From Amycolatopsis sp. cg9 (GTDB taxonomy: Bacteria > Actinomycetota > Actinomycetes > Mycobacteriales > Pseudonocardiaceae): 64,000 bases of DNA. Positions 42,133-51,740 of the stretch are shown in pieces. Location: contig NZ_CP166850.1 in the NCBI RefSeq assembly GCF_041346945.1, positions 6,246,501 to 6,310,500 on the forward strand, in the 5' to 3' direction. The position numbers were made by a program, and so were the translations under genes. Position 1 is the first letter of the stretch; each line of letters starts with the position of its first letter. The notes beneath the pieces were generated by a model. That model had not been told where the DNA came from. It was given only the letters and a program-made list of their open reading frames with translations, and searched no databases.

Positions 42133-42708
42133 ATGCGTGCTGAGTTCCCCGACTTCCGCCTCGGTAGCGTGCTGGCGACCAGCTTCACGGCGACGCTGAC
42201 CGAGCGCCGCGGCGACGCCGTGGAGCGCATCCCCGTGCCGCGGCGGCTCGTCGACTGGCTGGCGGTGAGCGGCCTCGCCGTGGACTCCTGCACCGCCGCC
42301 CAGCTCGGCCTCGCCCGGGAGCTGCGGGAGTCGATCCACGCCGCCGCGACGGCGGCCGCGACCGGGGCGGCGCTCCCGGCCGCGGCGGTCCGGGTCATCA
42401 ACGACCGCAGCACCCAAGGCCGGGCCACCGCCGTCCTGACGCCCGGGGGCGAGCGGCGGTGGCAGCTCAGCTCGCCGTCCCGCGTCGAAGACGCCCTCGG
42501 CGTGATCGCGGCCGACGCGATCGGCATCATTTCGGGCGAGCGGGACGGGAAGCTGGCCTTGTGCGCGTCGCCGACCTGCCAAGCCGCCTTCTTCGACACC
42601 AGCCAAAGCCGCACCCGCCGGTGGTGCGACATGAACACGTGCGGGAACCGGCAGAAGAAGGCGCGCTTCCACGCCAACCGCAAGAACGCCGGCGTCACGA
42701 CTCCTTGA
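42133..42708 (+). CDS. CGNR zinc-finger regulator
   Basis: A 191-residue protein of the ABATE/CGNR family. The C-terminal zinc finger is LCASPTCQAAFFDTS, then RRWCDMNTCGNRQKK, giving the Cys4 pattern and the CGNR signature. The N-terminal part is the stress-type ABATE region. Such proteins are presumed DNA-binding regulators. Its start lies 1 bp after an 18-bp repeat also found before the divergent epoxide hydrolase, so autoregulation with co-control of the hydrolase is likely. It overlaps the convergent amidohydrolase gene by 14 bp. Confidence 0.87.
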   Translation: MRAEFPDFRLGSVLATSFTATLTERRGDAVERIPVPRRLVDWLAVSGLAVDSCTAAQLGLARELRESIHAAATAAATGAALPAAAVRVINDRSTQGRATAVLTPGGERRWQLSSPSRVEDALGVIAADAIGIISGERDGKLALCASPTCQAAFFDTSQSRTRRWCDMNTCGNRQKKARFHANRKNAGVTTP

Positions 42709-43912
42709 GCATGCTGCCCCGCCGCCAGATCGCCCGGATGTCGAGCGTGCCGCCGACGTCGGTCGTCGGATCGCCGTCGACGAGCAGGAGGTCGGCGCGC
42801 AGTCCTTCGGCGACGCGGCCGCGGTCGGTGAGGCCGAAGCGGCGGGCCGTGGTCGCGGTCGCGGCGCGCAGCGCCTGGGCCGGGGTCAGGCCGGCGGCCA
42901 CGAGGTACCGCAGCTCCCGGTGCAGGCTGGCGCCGTGGGCCAGGCCGCCGAAGAAGGTCTCCGCCATGGACGCGTCGGTGCCCGCCAGGATGTCGACGCC
43001 CGCGGCGGCCAGCGCCCCGACGGTCGCCAGCACGTCCTCGAGCTCGCCCTGCGGGTAGCGGTCGTAGCTGGACCGCAGGGTTTCCTCCCACTTGCCGTCG
43101 AGGCGGCGGGCGACCCGGGGGTCGTCGGCGAGGTCGCTGCCGGTGATGCCCATCATCGACGCGTCGAGGCAGACGCACGGCACGACGAACATCCCCGCTT
43201 CGGCGATCAGGTCCACGATCTCCGTGGTGTGCGGGCGGTCCATGAACACGTGGACGACCCCGTCGACGCCGGCCTCGGCGGCCATCCGGGTGGCATCGAG
43301 GGTCAGGGTGTGGGCCACGGTGAGGGCGCCGTACTTCTTCGCCTCGGCGACCCCGGCGTTCAGCGTGGCCTGGTCGAGCATCGGCAGCCCGGGGTGCCCC
43401 TCGACGCTGCCGTCGTCGATCATGAACTTGATGTAGTCGGAGCCGCGGGCGAGCAGCTGCGGGACGAACGCGGCGGCCTGCTCCGGCGTGGTGGAGAACG
43501 GCATCAGCGGCATGACCGGCGGCAGGTCGCCGGCCGGCCGGAACCCCTCCGGCATCAGTTCGCTGGGGTGGCCGCCGGGCGGGGTGATGGCGAACCCGGA
43601 CGACCGGATGTCGGCCACCGTGTCGTCCTCGCTGATGTGCGCCCGGTTTTCGCGGGTGTTCAGGCCCTGCATCTCCAGCTCGGTGGTGACGCCGAACCGC
43701 AGGGCCAGCGCCTGGGAGCCGGGCGCGGAGTGGACGTGCGCGTCGATCAGGCCGGGCAGCAGGGTCGCGCCCCGGCCGTCGACGACCTCGGCGCCGTCGG
43801 GCACGTCGCCGCCGACCTGGCGGATCTTCCGGCCGTCGAGCACGACGGTCCGCACTCCCAGCATCTTCTCGCCGTCGAAGACCCGGGCTCCGGTGATGGC
43901 GGTGGTGGCCAT
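42695..43912 (-). CDS. Amidohydrolase (imidazolonepropionase/prolidase-like)
   Basis: A 405-residue metal-dependent hydrolase: LLPGLIDAHVHSAPG supplies the HxH pair, DYIKFMIDDG the (carboxy)lysine, TVAHTLT and DGVVHVF further histidines and LAGTDAS the catalytic Asp. It starts at ATG 43912. The substrate is not evident; enamidase- or aryldialkylphosphatase-like roles fit. A MarR gene is divergent and probably controls it. Confidence 0.9.
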   Translation of the reverse strand: MATTAITGARVFDGEKMLGVRTVVLDGRKIRQVGGDVPDGAEVVDGRGATLLPGLIDAHVHSAPGSQALALRFGVTTELEMQGLNTRENRAHISEDDTVADIRSSGFAITPPGGHPSELMPEGFRPAGDLPPVMPLMPFSTTPEQAAAFVPQLLARGSDYIKFMIDDGSVEGHPGLPMLDQATLNAGVAEAKKYGALTVAHTLTLDATRMAAEAGVDGVVHVFMDRPHTTEIVDLIAEAGMFVVPCVCLDASMMGITGSDLADDPRVARRLDGKWEETLRSSYDRYPQGELEDVLATVGALAAAGVDILAGTDASMAETFFGGLAHGASLHRELRYLVAAGLTPAQALRAATATTARRFGLTDRGRVAEGLRADLLLVDGDPTTDVGGTLDIRAIWRRGSMLKES

Positions 43913-43933
43913 GGTGGCCTCGCTTCCTGGTTC

Positions 43934-43962
43934 GCAGTTACATACCTAATGATATGCAGTTA
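43934..43962. promoter_or_regulatory. Direct repeat GCAGTTA between amidohydrolase and marR
   Basis: GCAGTTA occurs at 43934-43940 and 43956-43962 (22 bp apart) in a 90-bp AT-rich gap. CATA-N8-TATG lies between and around them. Candidate MarR site controlling both genes. Confidence 0.35.
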
Positions 43963-44002
43963 GCGACTGGCATGCAAATGCGGGAGGTACTACGATCCGG
44001 GG

Positions 44003-44443
44003 GTGAGCAGCGCGCGTTCCACCGACGACCTCCTGCTGGACCGGATCGGGCCGGCGTTGTCGCGGCTGCGCCGGCGCACCCCGGCTTCGGGCCGGGACCT
44101 GTCCCGCAACCTGGTGCTGAACGTGGTCGCCGACGCCCCCGGCGAGATGACCGTCGGCGGGCTCGCCACCGAGATGGGTGTCGCGCAGCCGGTGGCCAGC
44201 CGCACGGTCGCGGCCTGCATCGCCGACGGCCTGGTGCGGCGGGCGGCTTCCCAGGCCGACGGCCGCCGGACCGTGCTGGAGCTGACGGAACGCGGTGAAG
44301 CCGAGCGAGAGCGTTTTGCCGCCGAGCAGCGTGCGGCGTTCGAAGCGATCACGGCGGACTGGCCGCCGGAGGATCGCGTCCGGTTCGCGCGGCTGCTCGT
44401 GCGGTACACCGACGACGCCGGCGCCTGGTCCCGGAGCCGCTGA
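44003..44443 (+). CDS. MarR-family regulator
   Basis: A 146-residue winged-helix protein: MTVGGLATEMGVAQPVASRTV is the HTH and RRAASQADGRRTVLELTERG the wing. GTG 44003 is preceded by a GGG-rich site. It is divergent from the amidohydrolase. The canonical GTCCACTGTGGAC oligomer sits 10 bp after the stop (44453-44465). Confidence 0.88.
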   Translation: MSSARSTDDLLLDRIGPALSRLRRRTPASGRDLSRNLVLNVVADAPGEMTVGGLATEMGVAQPVASRTVAACIADGLVRRAASQADGRRTVLELTERGEAERERFAAEQRAAFEAITADWPPEDRVRFARLLVRYTDDAGAWSRSR

Positions 44444-44574
44444 CCGCGCCGTGTCCACTGTGGACGTGACCGGCCTGCCGCAACATTTCCACAACTTCCC
44501 CACTGACGGTGCCACCCACCATCGGCGGACGGCCCGCGTCCGCGGGCGACGTTCCTCTTGGGAGAGGAAAGGAA

Positions 44575-46011
44575 ATGTCCACACGCCACACCACCCGGCG
44601 GAGAGCGGCTCTGGCGCTCGCGGCCGGGTGCACCGTGCTGGTGAGCTCGCTGGCCGGGGTGCCCGCCGGGCCCGCGCTCGCGTCGAGTCACCGGGAAGCG
44701 CCGCTGATCTCCGGCGATCCGCCGGTCGACAACACCGATGTGTACGCGTTCGTCAGTCCCGACAAGCCGGACACCGTCACGCTCATCGCGAACTGGTACC
44801 CGTTCGAGGAACCCAACGGGGGCCCGACCTTCTACCCGTGGGCCACCGACGCCCACTACGACCTCAACATCGACAACAACGGCGACGCGAAGGCGGACCT
44901 CACCTACCGGTGGGACTTCCGCACCGACGACCGGCGGGGGAACGACACCTTCCTCTACAACGACGACCCGGTGACGTCGCTGGACGACCCGGACCTGTTG
45001 TTCCGCCAGACGTACACGCTGACGCTGATCGACCGGCCGAACGGGCGGGTGACCACCCTGGCCAGCGGCGCGAAGGTCGCGCCGTCGAACGTCGGGCCGG
45101 CGTCGATGCCGAACTACGGGGTGCTGCGGAACCAGGCCGTCACCGGCATCCCCGGCGGCGGGCAGAGCTTCGCCGGGCAGGCCGACGACCCGTTCTTCCT
45201 CGACCTGCGGGTCTTCGACCTGCTCTACGGCGGCAACCTGTCCGAGGTCGGGCAGGACACCGTGGCCGGCTACAACGTGAACACCGTGGCGCTGCAGGTG
45301 CCCAAGAGCGCGCTGACGCTCGCGGGGAACCCCACCCGGAACCCGAACATCGGGGTCTGGAGCGACACCGAGCGCTACTCGATCACGCTGCGGTCCCCGG
45401 GAACGCAGCAGTCGAGCGGGTCCGAGGTCCAGGTGTCGCGCCTGGGGAACCCGCTGGTCAACGAGGTCGTGGTGCCCGCGGGGCTGAAGGACAAGTTCAA
45501 CTCGCTGCTGCCGGAGCAGGACCGCACGGTGCCGGCGCTGGTGAACCGGATCAACGTCCCGGAGGTGCCCGCGCTCGTCCAGCGGATCTACGGCATCCCC
45601 GCGCCGGCCACGCCGCGCAACGACCTCGTGGAGATCTTCCTGTACGGGATCACCACGAAGTTCGGCACCCAGCTCGGGAACCTGGACCTCAACTCCCAGC
45701 TGAACAACCTCGACGTCAACCCGGCGAACTTCGCGCCGTCGGAGCAGCTGCGGCTGAACACGTCGATCGCGCCGGTCGCGCAGCCCAGCCGGCTCGGGTT
45801 GCTCGGGGGTGACCGCCAGGGGTTCCCGAACGGCCGCCGGTTGGCCGACGACGTGCTCGACATCAGCCTGCAGGTGCTGGAGGGTGCCGCCGTCAGCGGT
45901 CCCGTCCAGGCGCTCGCCGCGGGGGACCGCGTCGACGCGAACAACGTTCCGTTCGGCACGGCGTTCCCGTACGTCGCGCTGCCCAACAACAAGGCGGTCA
46001 ACTCGCGCTGA
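44575..46011 (+). CDS. Secreted DUF4331 protein
   Basis: A 478-residue exported protein. The signal carries TTRRRAALALAAG and is cleaved near PALASSHRE; the Arg triplet could be read by Tat. The start of the mature part, SSHREAPLISGDPPVDNTDVY, is the hallmark of DUF4331, whose N-terminal His and Asp resemble a metal site. ATG at 44575 follows GAGAGGAAAGGA. Three further small exported or anchored proteins follow on the same strand, suggesting a functional unit. The biochemical role of the family is unknown to me. Confidence 0.88.
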   Translation: MSTRHTTRRRAALALAAGCTVLVSSLAGVPAGPALASSHREAPLISGDPPVDNTDVYAFVSPDKPDTVTLIANWYPFEEPNGGPTFYPWATDAHYDLNIDNNGDAKADLTYRWDFRTDDRRGNDTFLYNDDPVTSLDDPDLLFRQTYTLTLIDRPNGRVTTLASGAKVAPSNVGPASMPNYGVLRNQAVTGIPGGGQSFAGQADDPFFLDLRVFDLLYGGNLSEVGQDTVAGYNVNTVALQVPKSALTLAGNPTRNPNIGVWSDTERYSITLRSPGTQQSSGSEVQVSRLGNPLVNEVVVPAGLKDKFNSLLPEQDRTVPALVNRINVPEVPALVQRIYGIPAPATPRNDLVEIFLYGITTKFGTQLGNLDLNSQLNNLDVNPANFAPSEQLRLNTSIAPVAQPSRLGLLGGDRQGFPNGRRLADDVLDISLQVLEGAAVSGPVQALAAGDRVDANNVPFGTAFPYVALPNNKAVNSR

Positions 46012-46073
46012 CCCGCCGCCCGGTGGCCGCCGGCGCGCCGGCGGTCACCGCCCCACTCCGAGAGGGATGTCCG

Positions 46074-47387
46074 ATGTCCGATACACCACCGAGCGTGCGC
46101 CGGGGGCCGCGCGCCCGCATCGCCGCCGTCGCCGGGTTGCTCGCCCTCGGTGCCGCCGTGCTGCTCGACCCCGGGCCGCCGGGCCCGGCCGTCGTGGCCG
46201 CCGGTGCGCCGAGCGCCCTCGACCGGGCGATCACGACCGCGCGGGACAAGCTCGCGAAGCGCGACCACGATCCGCGGACGTGGGCCGAGCTCGGCGCCGC
46301 GTACGTCGAGGCGGCGCGCGCCAAGGCGGATCCCACCTACTACCCGAAAGCCGAAGAGGCGCTGCGCAAATCCGTGGCGCAGCAGCCCGACGGCAACGGG
46401 ACCGCGCTGGCCGGCCTGGGCGCGCTCGCCAACGCGCGGCACGACTTCGCCGCCGCCCGCGACTGGGGCCTCCAGGCCCGGGACGTGCTCCCGGACAGCG
46501 CGGCGGTGTACGGCGTGCTCACCGACGCCTACACCCAGCTCGGCGACACCGAGGCCGCCACGACCGCGTTGCAGCGCATGCTGGACCTCAAACCGGGCGT
46601 CTCGTCGTTCACCCGCGCCGCGTACGAGTTCGAGCTGCACGGCCGCGTCGAAGACGCCCGGCACGCGCTCGACCGGGCGCTCGCGGACGCCGTCGACCCC
46701 GGCGACGTCGTGTTCTGCCGCCACCTGCTGGGAAAGCTCGCCTTCGACAACGGCGACCTCGACACCGCGCAGCGCCACTTCGACGCGGGCCTGCGCGCGG
46801 TCCCGGACGCGGCGCCGCTGCTGCAGGGGAGGGCGACCGTGCTGGCGGCCCGGGGCCGGACCGGCGAAGCGCTGGCCGGCTTCGAAGACCTCGTCTCCCG
46901 GCAGCCGAACCTCGACAACCTGCAGGAGTACGCGCTGCTGCTGACGTCGGCGGGTGCGCCGGAGCCGGCGGCCCGTCAGTACGCGGTCATCGAGCGGCAG
47001 CAACGGGTCGACGCCGAGGCCGGGGCCAATATCGACCTCGAGGCGTCCCTGGTCGCCGTCGACCGCGGGAACGCCCGGCAGGCGCTCGAACTCGCCCAGG
47101 CGGAGTGGGCGCGGCGGCAGCCCGTGTTCGTCGCGGACGCGGTGGCCTGGGCCCTGCACCTGAACGGCCGCGACGCCGAAGCCCTCACCTACGCCGGCCG
47201 CGCCGCGAGCACGGGCTGGCGCAGCGCCGCGGTCGCCTACCACCGCGGCATGATCCTCGCCGGGCTCGGCCGGACCGCCGAGGCCGTCGCCGCGCTCACC
47301 GAGGCGTTGCGGATCAACCCGCACTTCTCCGCCACCGGCGCACCGGCCGCGCGGGCCGCGCTGGCGAAACTGGGAGGGACCCGATGA
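46074..47387 (+). CDS. TPR-repeat protein with N-terminal membrane anchor
   Basis: A 437-residue protein with one N-terminal hydrophobic segment (IAAVAGLLALGAAVLLD), then at least eight tetratricopeptide-like units (DPRTWAELGAAYVEAARAKA, AAVYGVLTDAYTQLGDTEAA, AVAYHRGMILAGLGRTAEAV). Likely a protein-binding scaffold outside the membrane. It lies 62 bp after the DUF4331 gene and overlaps the next as ATGA. DUF4331 and TPR proteins are neighbours here and probably partners. Confidence 0.85.
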   Translation: MSDTPPSVRRGPRARIAAVAGLLALGAAVLLDPGPPGPAVVAAGAPSALDRAITTARDKLAKRDHDPRTWAELGAAYVEAARAKADPTYYPKAEEALRKSVAQQPDGNGTALAGLGALANARHDFAAARDWGLQARDVLPDSAAVYGVLTDAYTQLGDTEAATTALQRMLDLKPGVSSFTRAAYEFELHGRVEDARHALDRALADAVDPGDVVFCRHLLGKLAFDNGDLDTAQRHFDAGLRAVPDAAPLLQGRATVLAARGRTGEALAGFEDLVSRQPNLDNLQEYALLLTSAGAPEPAARQYAVIERQQRVDAEAGANIDLEASLVAVDRGNARQALELAQAEWARRQPVFVADAVAWALHLNGRDAEALTYAGRAASTGWRSAAVAYHRGMILAGLGRTAEAVAALTEALRINPHFSATGAPAARAALAKLGGTR

Positions 47388-47743
47388 GCCGCACCACCCG
47401 CCCCCTGCTCGGGGCCGTGGCGCTCTGCGCCGCCATCGCCACGGCGTGCACCGCGCCCGCCCCCGGTCCGGGACCCCGCTTCGACGACGAAACCGACGGC
47501 GGCGTCCTCCGGCAGCTCAGCTGCCTGCGGCACCAGCCGCAGGCACCCGGGCCCCGCTACACCGACGACGCGCTCCGGCGCACCGACGACACGCTCGCGG
47601 TGCTCCGCTACTACACCGCCAACGCGGGCAAGGCGTACTGCGACGGCGTCGCGCCCACGGAGATCGACAAGCAGTGGGCGGGCCTCTACGTGCGCCTGGG
47701 CGCGGACCGGAAGAACGTCGCCGCGCTGCTGGACCGGACCTGA
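47384..47743 (+). CDS. Small lipoprotein
   Basis: A 119-residue protein with signal LLGAVALCAAIATACTAP (lipobox ATAC) and three more cysteines. It does not match a family I know. ATG overlaps the TPR gene stop as ATGA, so it is part of that operon. Confidence 0.75.
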   Translation: MSRTTRPLLGAVALCAAIATACTAPAPGPGPRFDDETDGGVLRQLSCLRHQPQAPGPRYTDDALRRTDDTLAVLRYYTANAGKAYCDGVAPTEIDKQWAGLYVRLGADRKNVAALLDRT

Positions 47744-47761
47744 GCGGCTTCTAGAGTCGCG

Positions 47762-48574
47762 GTGGTGAGACCCCTCCTCGTCGCCCTGGGCCTGACCGCG
47801 GCCGTCGCCGGCGGCACCGCCTGCTCGCCCGCCGGGCCGCCGGCCGCGGTCCCGCCGGCGCCGTCCGTCGTGAGCCCGCCGCCGGTGCGGGCGGGCTTCG
47901 ACTACCAGATCGGCGGCGCCTACCCGCCGGCGGACGGTGTCGAGGTGGTCAGCCGCGACCACGCCGCCGCACCCGCCGCGGGGCGCTACACCATCTGCTA
48001 CGTCAACGCTTTCCAGGCCCAGCCGGGTGCCGAGGGGGAGTGGGGCGACCTGGTGCTCCGGGACGCGAACGGCGAGCCGGTGATCGACGAGGACTGGGAC
48101 GAGGCGCTGCTCGACCTGCGGACGCCGGACAAGCGCGAACGCGTCGCGGCGAAGGTCGGCGCCTGGGTCGACGACTGCGCGGCCCGGGGCTTCCGGGCGG
48201 TCGAGCCCGACAACTACGACAGCTACACCCGCTCGCACGGTCTCCTCTCCGCCGCCGACGCCCAGGCCTTCGTGCGCCTGCTGTCCGCGCACGCGCACGA
48301 GAAGGGCCTGGCCGTCGGGCAGAAGAACGCGTCCGAACTGGCCGGGCGGCGCCAGGAGAACGGGCTCGACTTCGCCGTCGCCGAAGAATGCGGTGAGCAG
48401 GAGAACTGCGACGAGTACACGGCCGCGTTCGGTGCCCACGTCGTCGTGGTCGAGTACACCGACGAAGGCCTCGCGACCGCCTGCGCCCGCTGGGGTGGCT
48501 CGCTCGGCATCGTCCGCCGCGACCGCGACGTCGTTCCCGCAGGCGCACCCGGGTACGTCCGGCGCACGTGCTGA
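47762..48574 (+). CDS. GH114-like (endo-alpha-1,4-polygalactosaminidase) lipoprotein
   Basis: A 270-residue lipoprotein (lipobox GTAC). The mature domain begins FDYQIGGAYPPADGVEVVSRD, and RYTICYVNAFQAQPG, WVDDCAARGFRAVEPDNYDS and GLAVGQKNASELAG follow the GH114/TM1410 pattern, with the acidic residue in EPDN likely catalytic. The family hydrolyses alpha-1,4-galactosamine polymers. Its anchored state suggests action at the cell surface or on biofilm polysaccharide. It ends the DUF4331-TPR run by position. Confidence 0.85.
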   Translation: MVRPLLVALGLTAAVAGGTACSPAGPPAAVPPAPSVVSPPPVRAGFDYQIGGAYPPADGVEVVSRDHAAAPAAGRYTICYVNAFQAQPGAEGEWGDLVLRDANGEPVIDEDWDEALLDLRTPDKRERVAAKVGAWVDDCAARGFRAVEPDNYDSYTRSHGLLSAADAQAFVRLLSAHAHEKGLAVGQKNASELAGRRQENGLDFAVAEECGEQENCDEYTAAFGAHVVVVEYTDEGLATACARWGGSLGIVRRDRDVVPAGAPGYVRRTC

Positions 48575-48665
48575 GGTCGAAATGATCGAAGCCTTTGATC
48601 GATCGGAAACCCTTGTGCGATAGTGCTTTCCGCCCGTCAGTGCCGCCGCCGGAAGGGACTGCCCG

Positions 48666-51600
48666 ATGCCGAACTCGCCGCGACCGAGCCGACGCATGGT
48701 GCTGGGGGGAGCCGGCGCCGCCGTCGTCACCTCCGCGTTCGCGCCGGTCGCCAGGGCCGCCGAGGTGCTCACGCGGCCGGACCTCGCGATCACCGGGCGG
48801 AGCACCGACCTCGGCACCGGCTGGCGGTTCGCCCTCGCGAACCCCGACGGCGTCACCGACCCGGACGGCCGCTTCGCCGATGCCCCGCGGCCCGGCTTCG
48901 ACGACTCGGCGTGGCAGGCCGTGGACGTCCCGCACGACTGGAGCATCGAGCTCCCGCCGACCCCGCGGGGCGGCACCAGCAGCGCGTCCGGCTTCTTCCG
49001 CGGCGGCCTCGGCTGGTACCGCAAGTCGTTCACCCTGCCGCCCTCGCTCGGCGGGAAGCGCGTGTCGGTCGAGTTCGACGGCGTCTATTCGGACGCGCAC
49101 GTGTACCTGAACGGCGAGCTGCTCGGCAACCACCCGTACGCCTACACCGGGTTCGCCTTCGACCTCACCGGCAAGCTGCACACCGACGGGCGGACGCCGA
49201 ACGTCCTCGCCGTGCGGGCGGTGAACCCGCTGCCCAGCAGCCGCTGGTACTCCGGCAGCGGCATCTACCGCCGCGTCCGGCTGGTCGTGACCGACCCGGT
49301 GCACGTCGCCCGGCACGGCACGTTCGTCACCACCCCGGACATCGCCGGCGGCGGCGGGACCGTGCGGGTGGCCACGGACGTCGCGAACGACTCCGCCGCC
49401 ACCGTGGTGGCCGAGGTGCGCACGACGGTCACCGACCCGGCCGGCCGGGTGGCGGCCGAGGGGTCGGCGACCGTGGCCGTCCCCGCCGGCCGGACGGCGA
49501 CGGCGGTGACCACGCCGAAGGTCGCCGCGCCGCAGCTGTGGTCGACCGGGCGGCCCCGGCGGTACCGGGTGCGGACCGACGTCGTCGTGGCCGGGCGCGT
49601 GGCCGACACGACGACCACGGACTTCGGGTTCCGCCACTTCGAATTCCACCCGGACAACGGGTTCTCGCTCAACGGCGTGCCGATGAAGCTGCGCGGGGTC
49701 AACCTGCACTCGACGCAGGGCGCGCTCGGCGCGGTGATCGACGCGGCCGCGCTGGAGCACCAGATGCGGCTGGTGCTCGCGATGGGCGTCAACGCGCTGC
49801 GGACCGCGCACAACCCGCCCGACCCGCAGCTGGTGGCGATCTGCGACCGGCTCGGGATCCTGCTGATGGTCGAGGCGTTCGACTGCTGGCGGACCGGCAA
49901 GGTCGAGTACGACTACCACCGCGACTTCGACGCGTGGAGCGGGCGCGACATCGCGGAAATGGTGCACTCGGCCAAGAACTCGCCGTCGGTCGTGCTGTGG
50001 TCGATCGGCAACGAGGTGCCGGACGCGTCGATGGCGGGCGGCCCGGCCATCGCGGCCGGCCTGATCGCCGCGGTCCGGGCGATCGATCCGACCCGGCCGG
50101 TGATCATGGGGTCCGACCGCTACCGGAGCGTGCCCGCGCCGGGCTCGCCGCAGGACCTGATCCTGCGGCAGCTCGACGGCCTCGGCGTCAACTACAACAC
50201 CGCGCAGTCGATCGACGGGCTGCACGCGGCGTACCCGGACAAGTTCTTCTTCGAGTCGGAATCGTCGTCGGAGACCTCGACGCGCGGGGTGTACCAGGAC
50301 CCGGACCTGCTCAACACCGGGGAGAACCACACTCCGGGCAAGCGGGCGACGTCGTCCTACGACAACAACCTGGCCTCGTGGACCTTCAGCGGCGAGTACT
50401 CGCTCAAGAAGGACCGGGACCGGAAGTTCTGCCAGGGCCAGTTCCTCTGGGCCGGGCAGGACTACCTCGGCGAGCCGACCCCGTACGACGTGTTCCCGGT
50501 CAAGACGTCGTTCTTCGGCGCGATCGACAGCGCGGGCCTGCCGAAGGACGCCTTCCACCTCTTCCGCAGCCAGTGGACGGCGGAACCGATGGTGCACCTG
50601 GCACCGGTGGATTGGACCGGGCACCGGCCGGGCGAACCGGTCGCGGTCTGGGTCTACTCCACTGTGGACACCGTCGAGCTGGTGCTCAACGGGCGTTCGC
50701 TCGGCGTCAGGAGCTTCACCCGGAAGACCACTGTGGACGGACGGCCGTACCTGGAGACGGCCGAGCCGCCGGGCGACGACAAGAACGACCCCTCGGGCAG
50801 CTACACCAGCCCGAACGGCGGCTCCGGCAAGCTGCACCTGACCTGGACGGTGCCGTTCGAACCCGGCACGCTGACCGCGATCGCCCGCGCGGGCGGCCGG
50901 GAGGTGGCCCGCGACCGGATCGTCACCGCCGGGCCCGCGCACGCGATCACGCTGACCGCACCGGACCGGGCCGAGGGCGGCGCGATGGCGTTCGTGACGG
51001 CGTCCGTCGTGGACGCCAGGGGCGTGGTCGTGCCCGGCGGCGAACCGGTGCTGCGGTTCGGCGTCCGCGGTCCCGGGCGGGTGGCCGGGGTGGACAACGG
51101 CAGGCAGGAACTGGCGCAGAGCTACCAGCAGCCGACGATCCCCGCGTTCAAGGGCCAGGCGGTGGCGGTGATCGCGGCGACCGGCGGCCGCGGCCCGATC
51201 ACGGTGACGGCGACCGCGCCGGGGCTGGTGCCCGGCCGGATCACCTTGCCGGGCACCGGCTCCGGGCAGCGCAACGGGCCCGGGGCGCGGGCGGTGGAGT
51301 CGCCCGCGCCGGTCGTGGTGACCGCCGCGGACGCGAGCTACTCCGGTGCGCCGGACACGCTGCCGGCGGCGATGCTGGACGGCGACCCGGCGACCGGCTG
51401 GTCGAACTTCTACCTGAAGCCGGCGACTGCCACGCTGGCCGCGGTGAGCCGGCCGCGGCCGCGGGACTGGGTGTCGCTGGCCTGGCCCGCGGCGCGGCGG
51501 ATCGGCGTGGTCACCGCCCGGTTCGTCGTCGACGCGAAGCACGCGTTGCCGACGGCGGCCGAGGTCACCGTCCGCACCGCGCGGGGGTGGGAGCCGGTGC

Positions 51601-51737
51601 GGAACCTCCGGATCACCTGGGGGAACGGCTCGGGCGACCCGACGACGCTCGAGTTCGATCCCGTGGTGACCGCGGAGGTGCGGGTGACGTTGTCCGCGAC
51701 GGGATTCCTGCGGATCAGCGCACTGGCCGCGAGCTGA
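48666..51737 (+). CDS. Tat-exported GH2 beta-galactosidase-like glycosidase
   Basis: A 1023-residue GH2 enzyme. A Tat signal (PSRRMVLGGAGAAVV) is cleaved near ARAAEVL. The jelly-roll binding domain (WQAVDVPHDWSIELP), immunoglobulin-like domains and TIM barrel follow; the acid/base Glu is in LWSIGNEVPDAS and the nucleophile Glu in FFFESESSSET. The C-terminal 400 residues include DUF4982-like and discoidin-like modules (YSGAPDTLPAAMLDGDPATGW). It probably acts on beta-galactosides in plant polysaccharides. A leader dyad ATCGAAgccTTTGAT precedes the gene near 48585-48600. Its stop is 3 bp from that of the next gene. Confidence 0.9.
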   Translation: MPNSPRPSRRMVLGGAGAAVVTSAFAPVARAAEVLTRPDLAITGRSTDLGTGWRFALANPDGVTDPDGRFADAPRPGFDDSAWQAVDVPHDWSIELPPTPRGGTSSASGFFRGGLGWYRKSFTLPPSLGGKRVSVEFDGVYSDAHVYLNGELLGNHPYAYTGFAFDLTGKLHTDGRTPNVLAVRAVNPLPSSRWYSGSGIYRRVRLVVTDPVHVARHGTFVTTPDIAGGGGTVRVATDVANDSAATVVAEVRTTVTDPAGRVAAEGSATVAVPAGRTATAVTTPKVAAPQLWSTGRPRRYRVRTDVVVAGRVADTTTTDFGFRHFEFHPDNGFSLNGVPMKLRGVNLHSTQGALGAVIDAAALEHQMRLVLAMGVNALRTAHNPPDPQLVAICDRLGILLMVEAFDCWRTGKVEYDYHRDFDAWSGRDIAEMVHSAKNSPSVVLWSIGNEVPDASMAGGPAIAAGLIAAVRAIDPTRPVIMGSDRYRSVPAPGSPQDLILRQLDGLGVNYNTAQSIDGLHAAYPDKFFFESESSSETSTRGVYQDPDLLNTGENHTPGKRATSSYDNNLASWTFSGEYSLKKDRDRKFCQGQFLWAGQDYLGEPTPYDVFPVKTSFFGAIDSAGLPKDAFHLFRSQWTAEPMVHLAPVDWTGHRPGEPVAVWVYSTVDTVELVLNGRSLGVRSFTRKTTVDGRPYLETAEPPGDDKNDPSGSYTSPNGGSGKLHLTWTVPFEPGTLTAIARAGGREVARDRIVTAGPAHAITLTAPDRAEGGAMAFVTASVVDARGVVVPGGEPVLRFGVRGPGRVAGVDNGRQELAQSYQQPTIPAFKGQAVAVIAATGGRGPITVTATAPGLVPGRITLPGTGSGQRNGPGARAVESPAPVVVTAADASYSGAPDTLPAAMLDGDPATGWSNFYLKPATATLAAVSRPRPRDWVSLAWPAARRIGVVTARFVVDAKHALPTAAEVTVRTARGWEPVRNLRITWGNGSGDPTTLEFDPVVTAEVRVTLSATGFLRISALAAS

Positions 51738-51740
51738 CGA

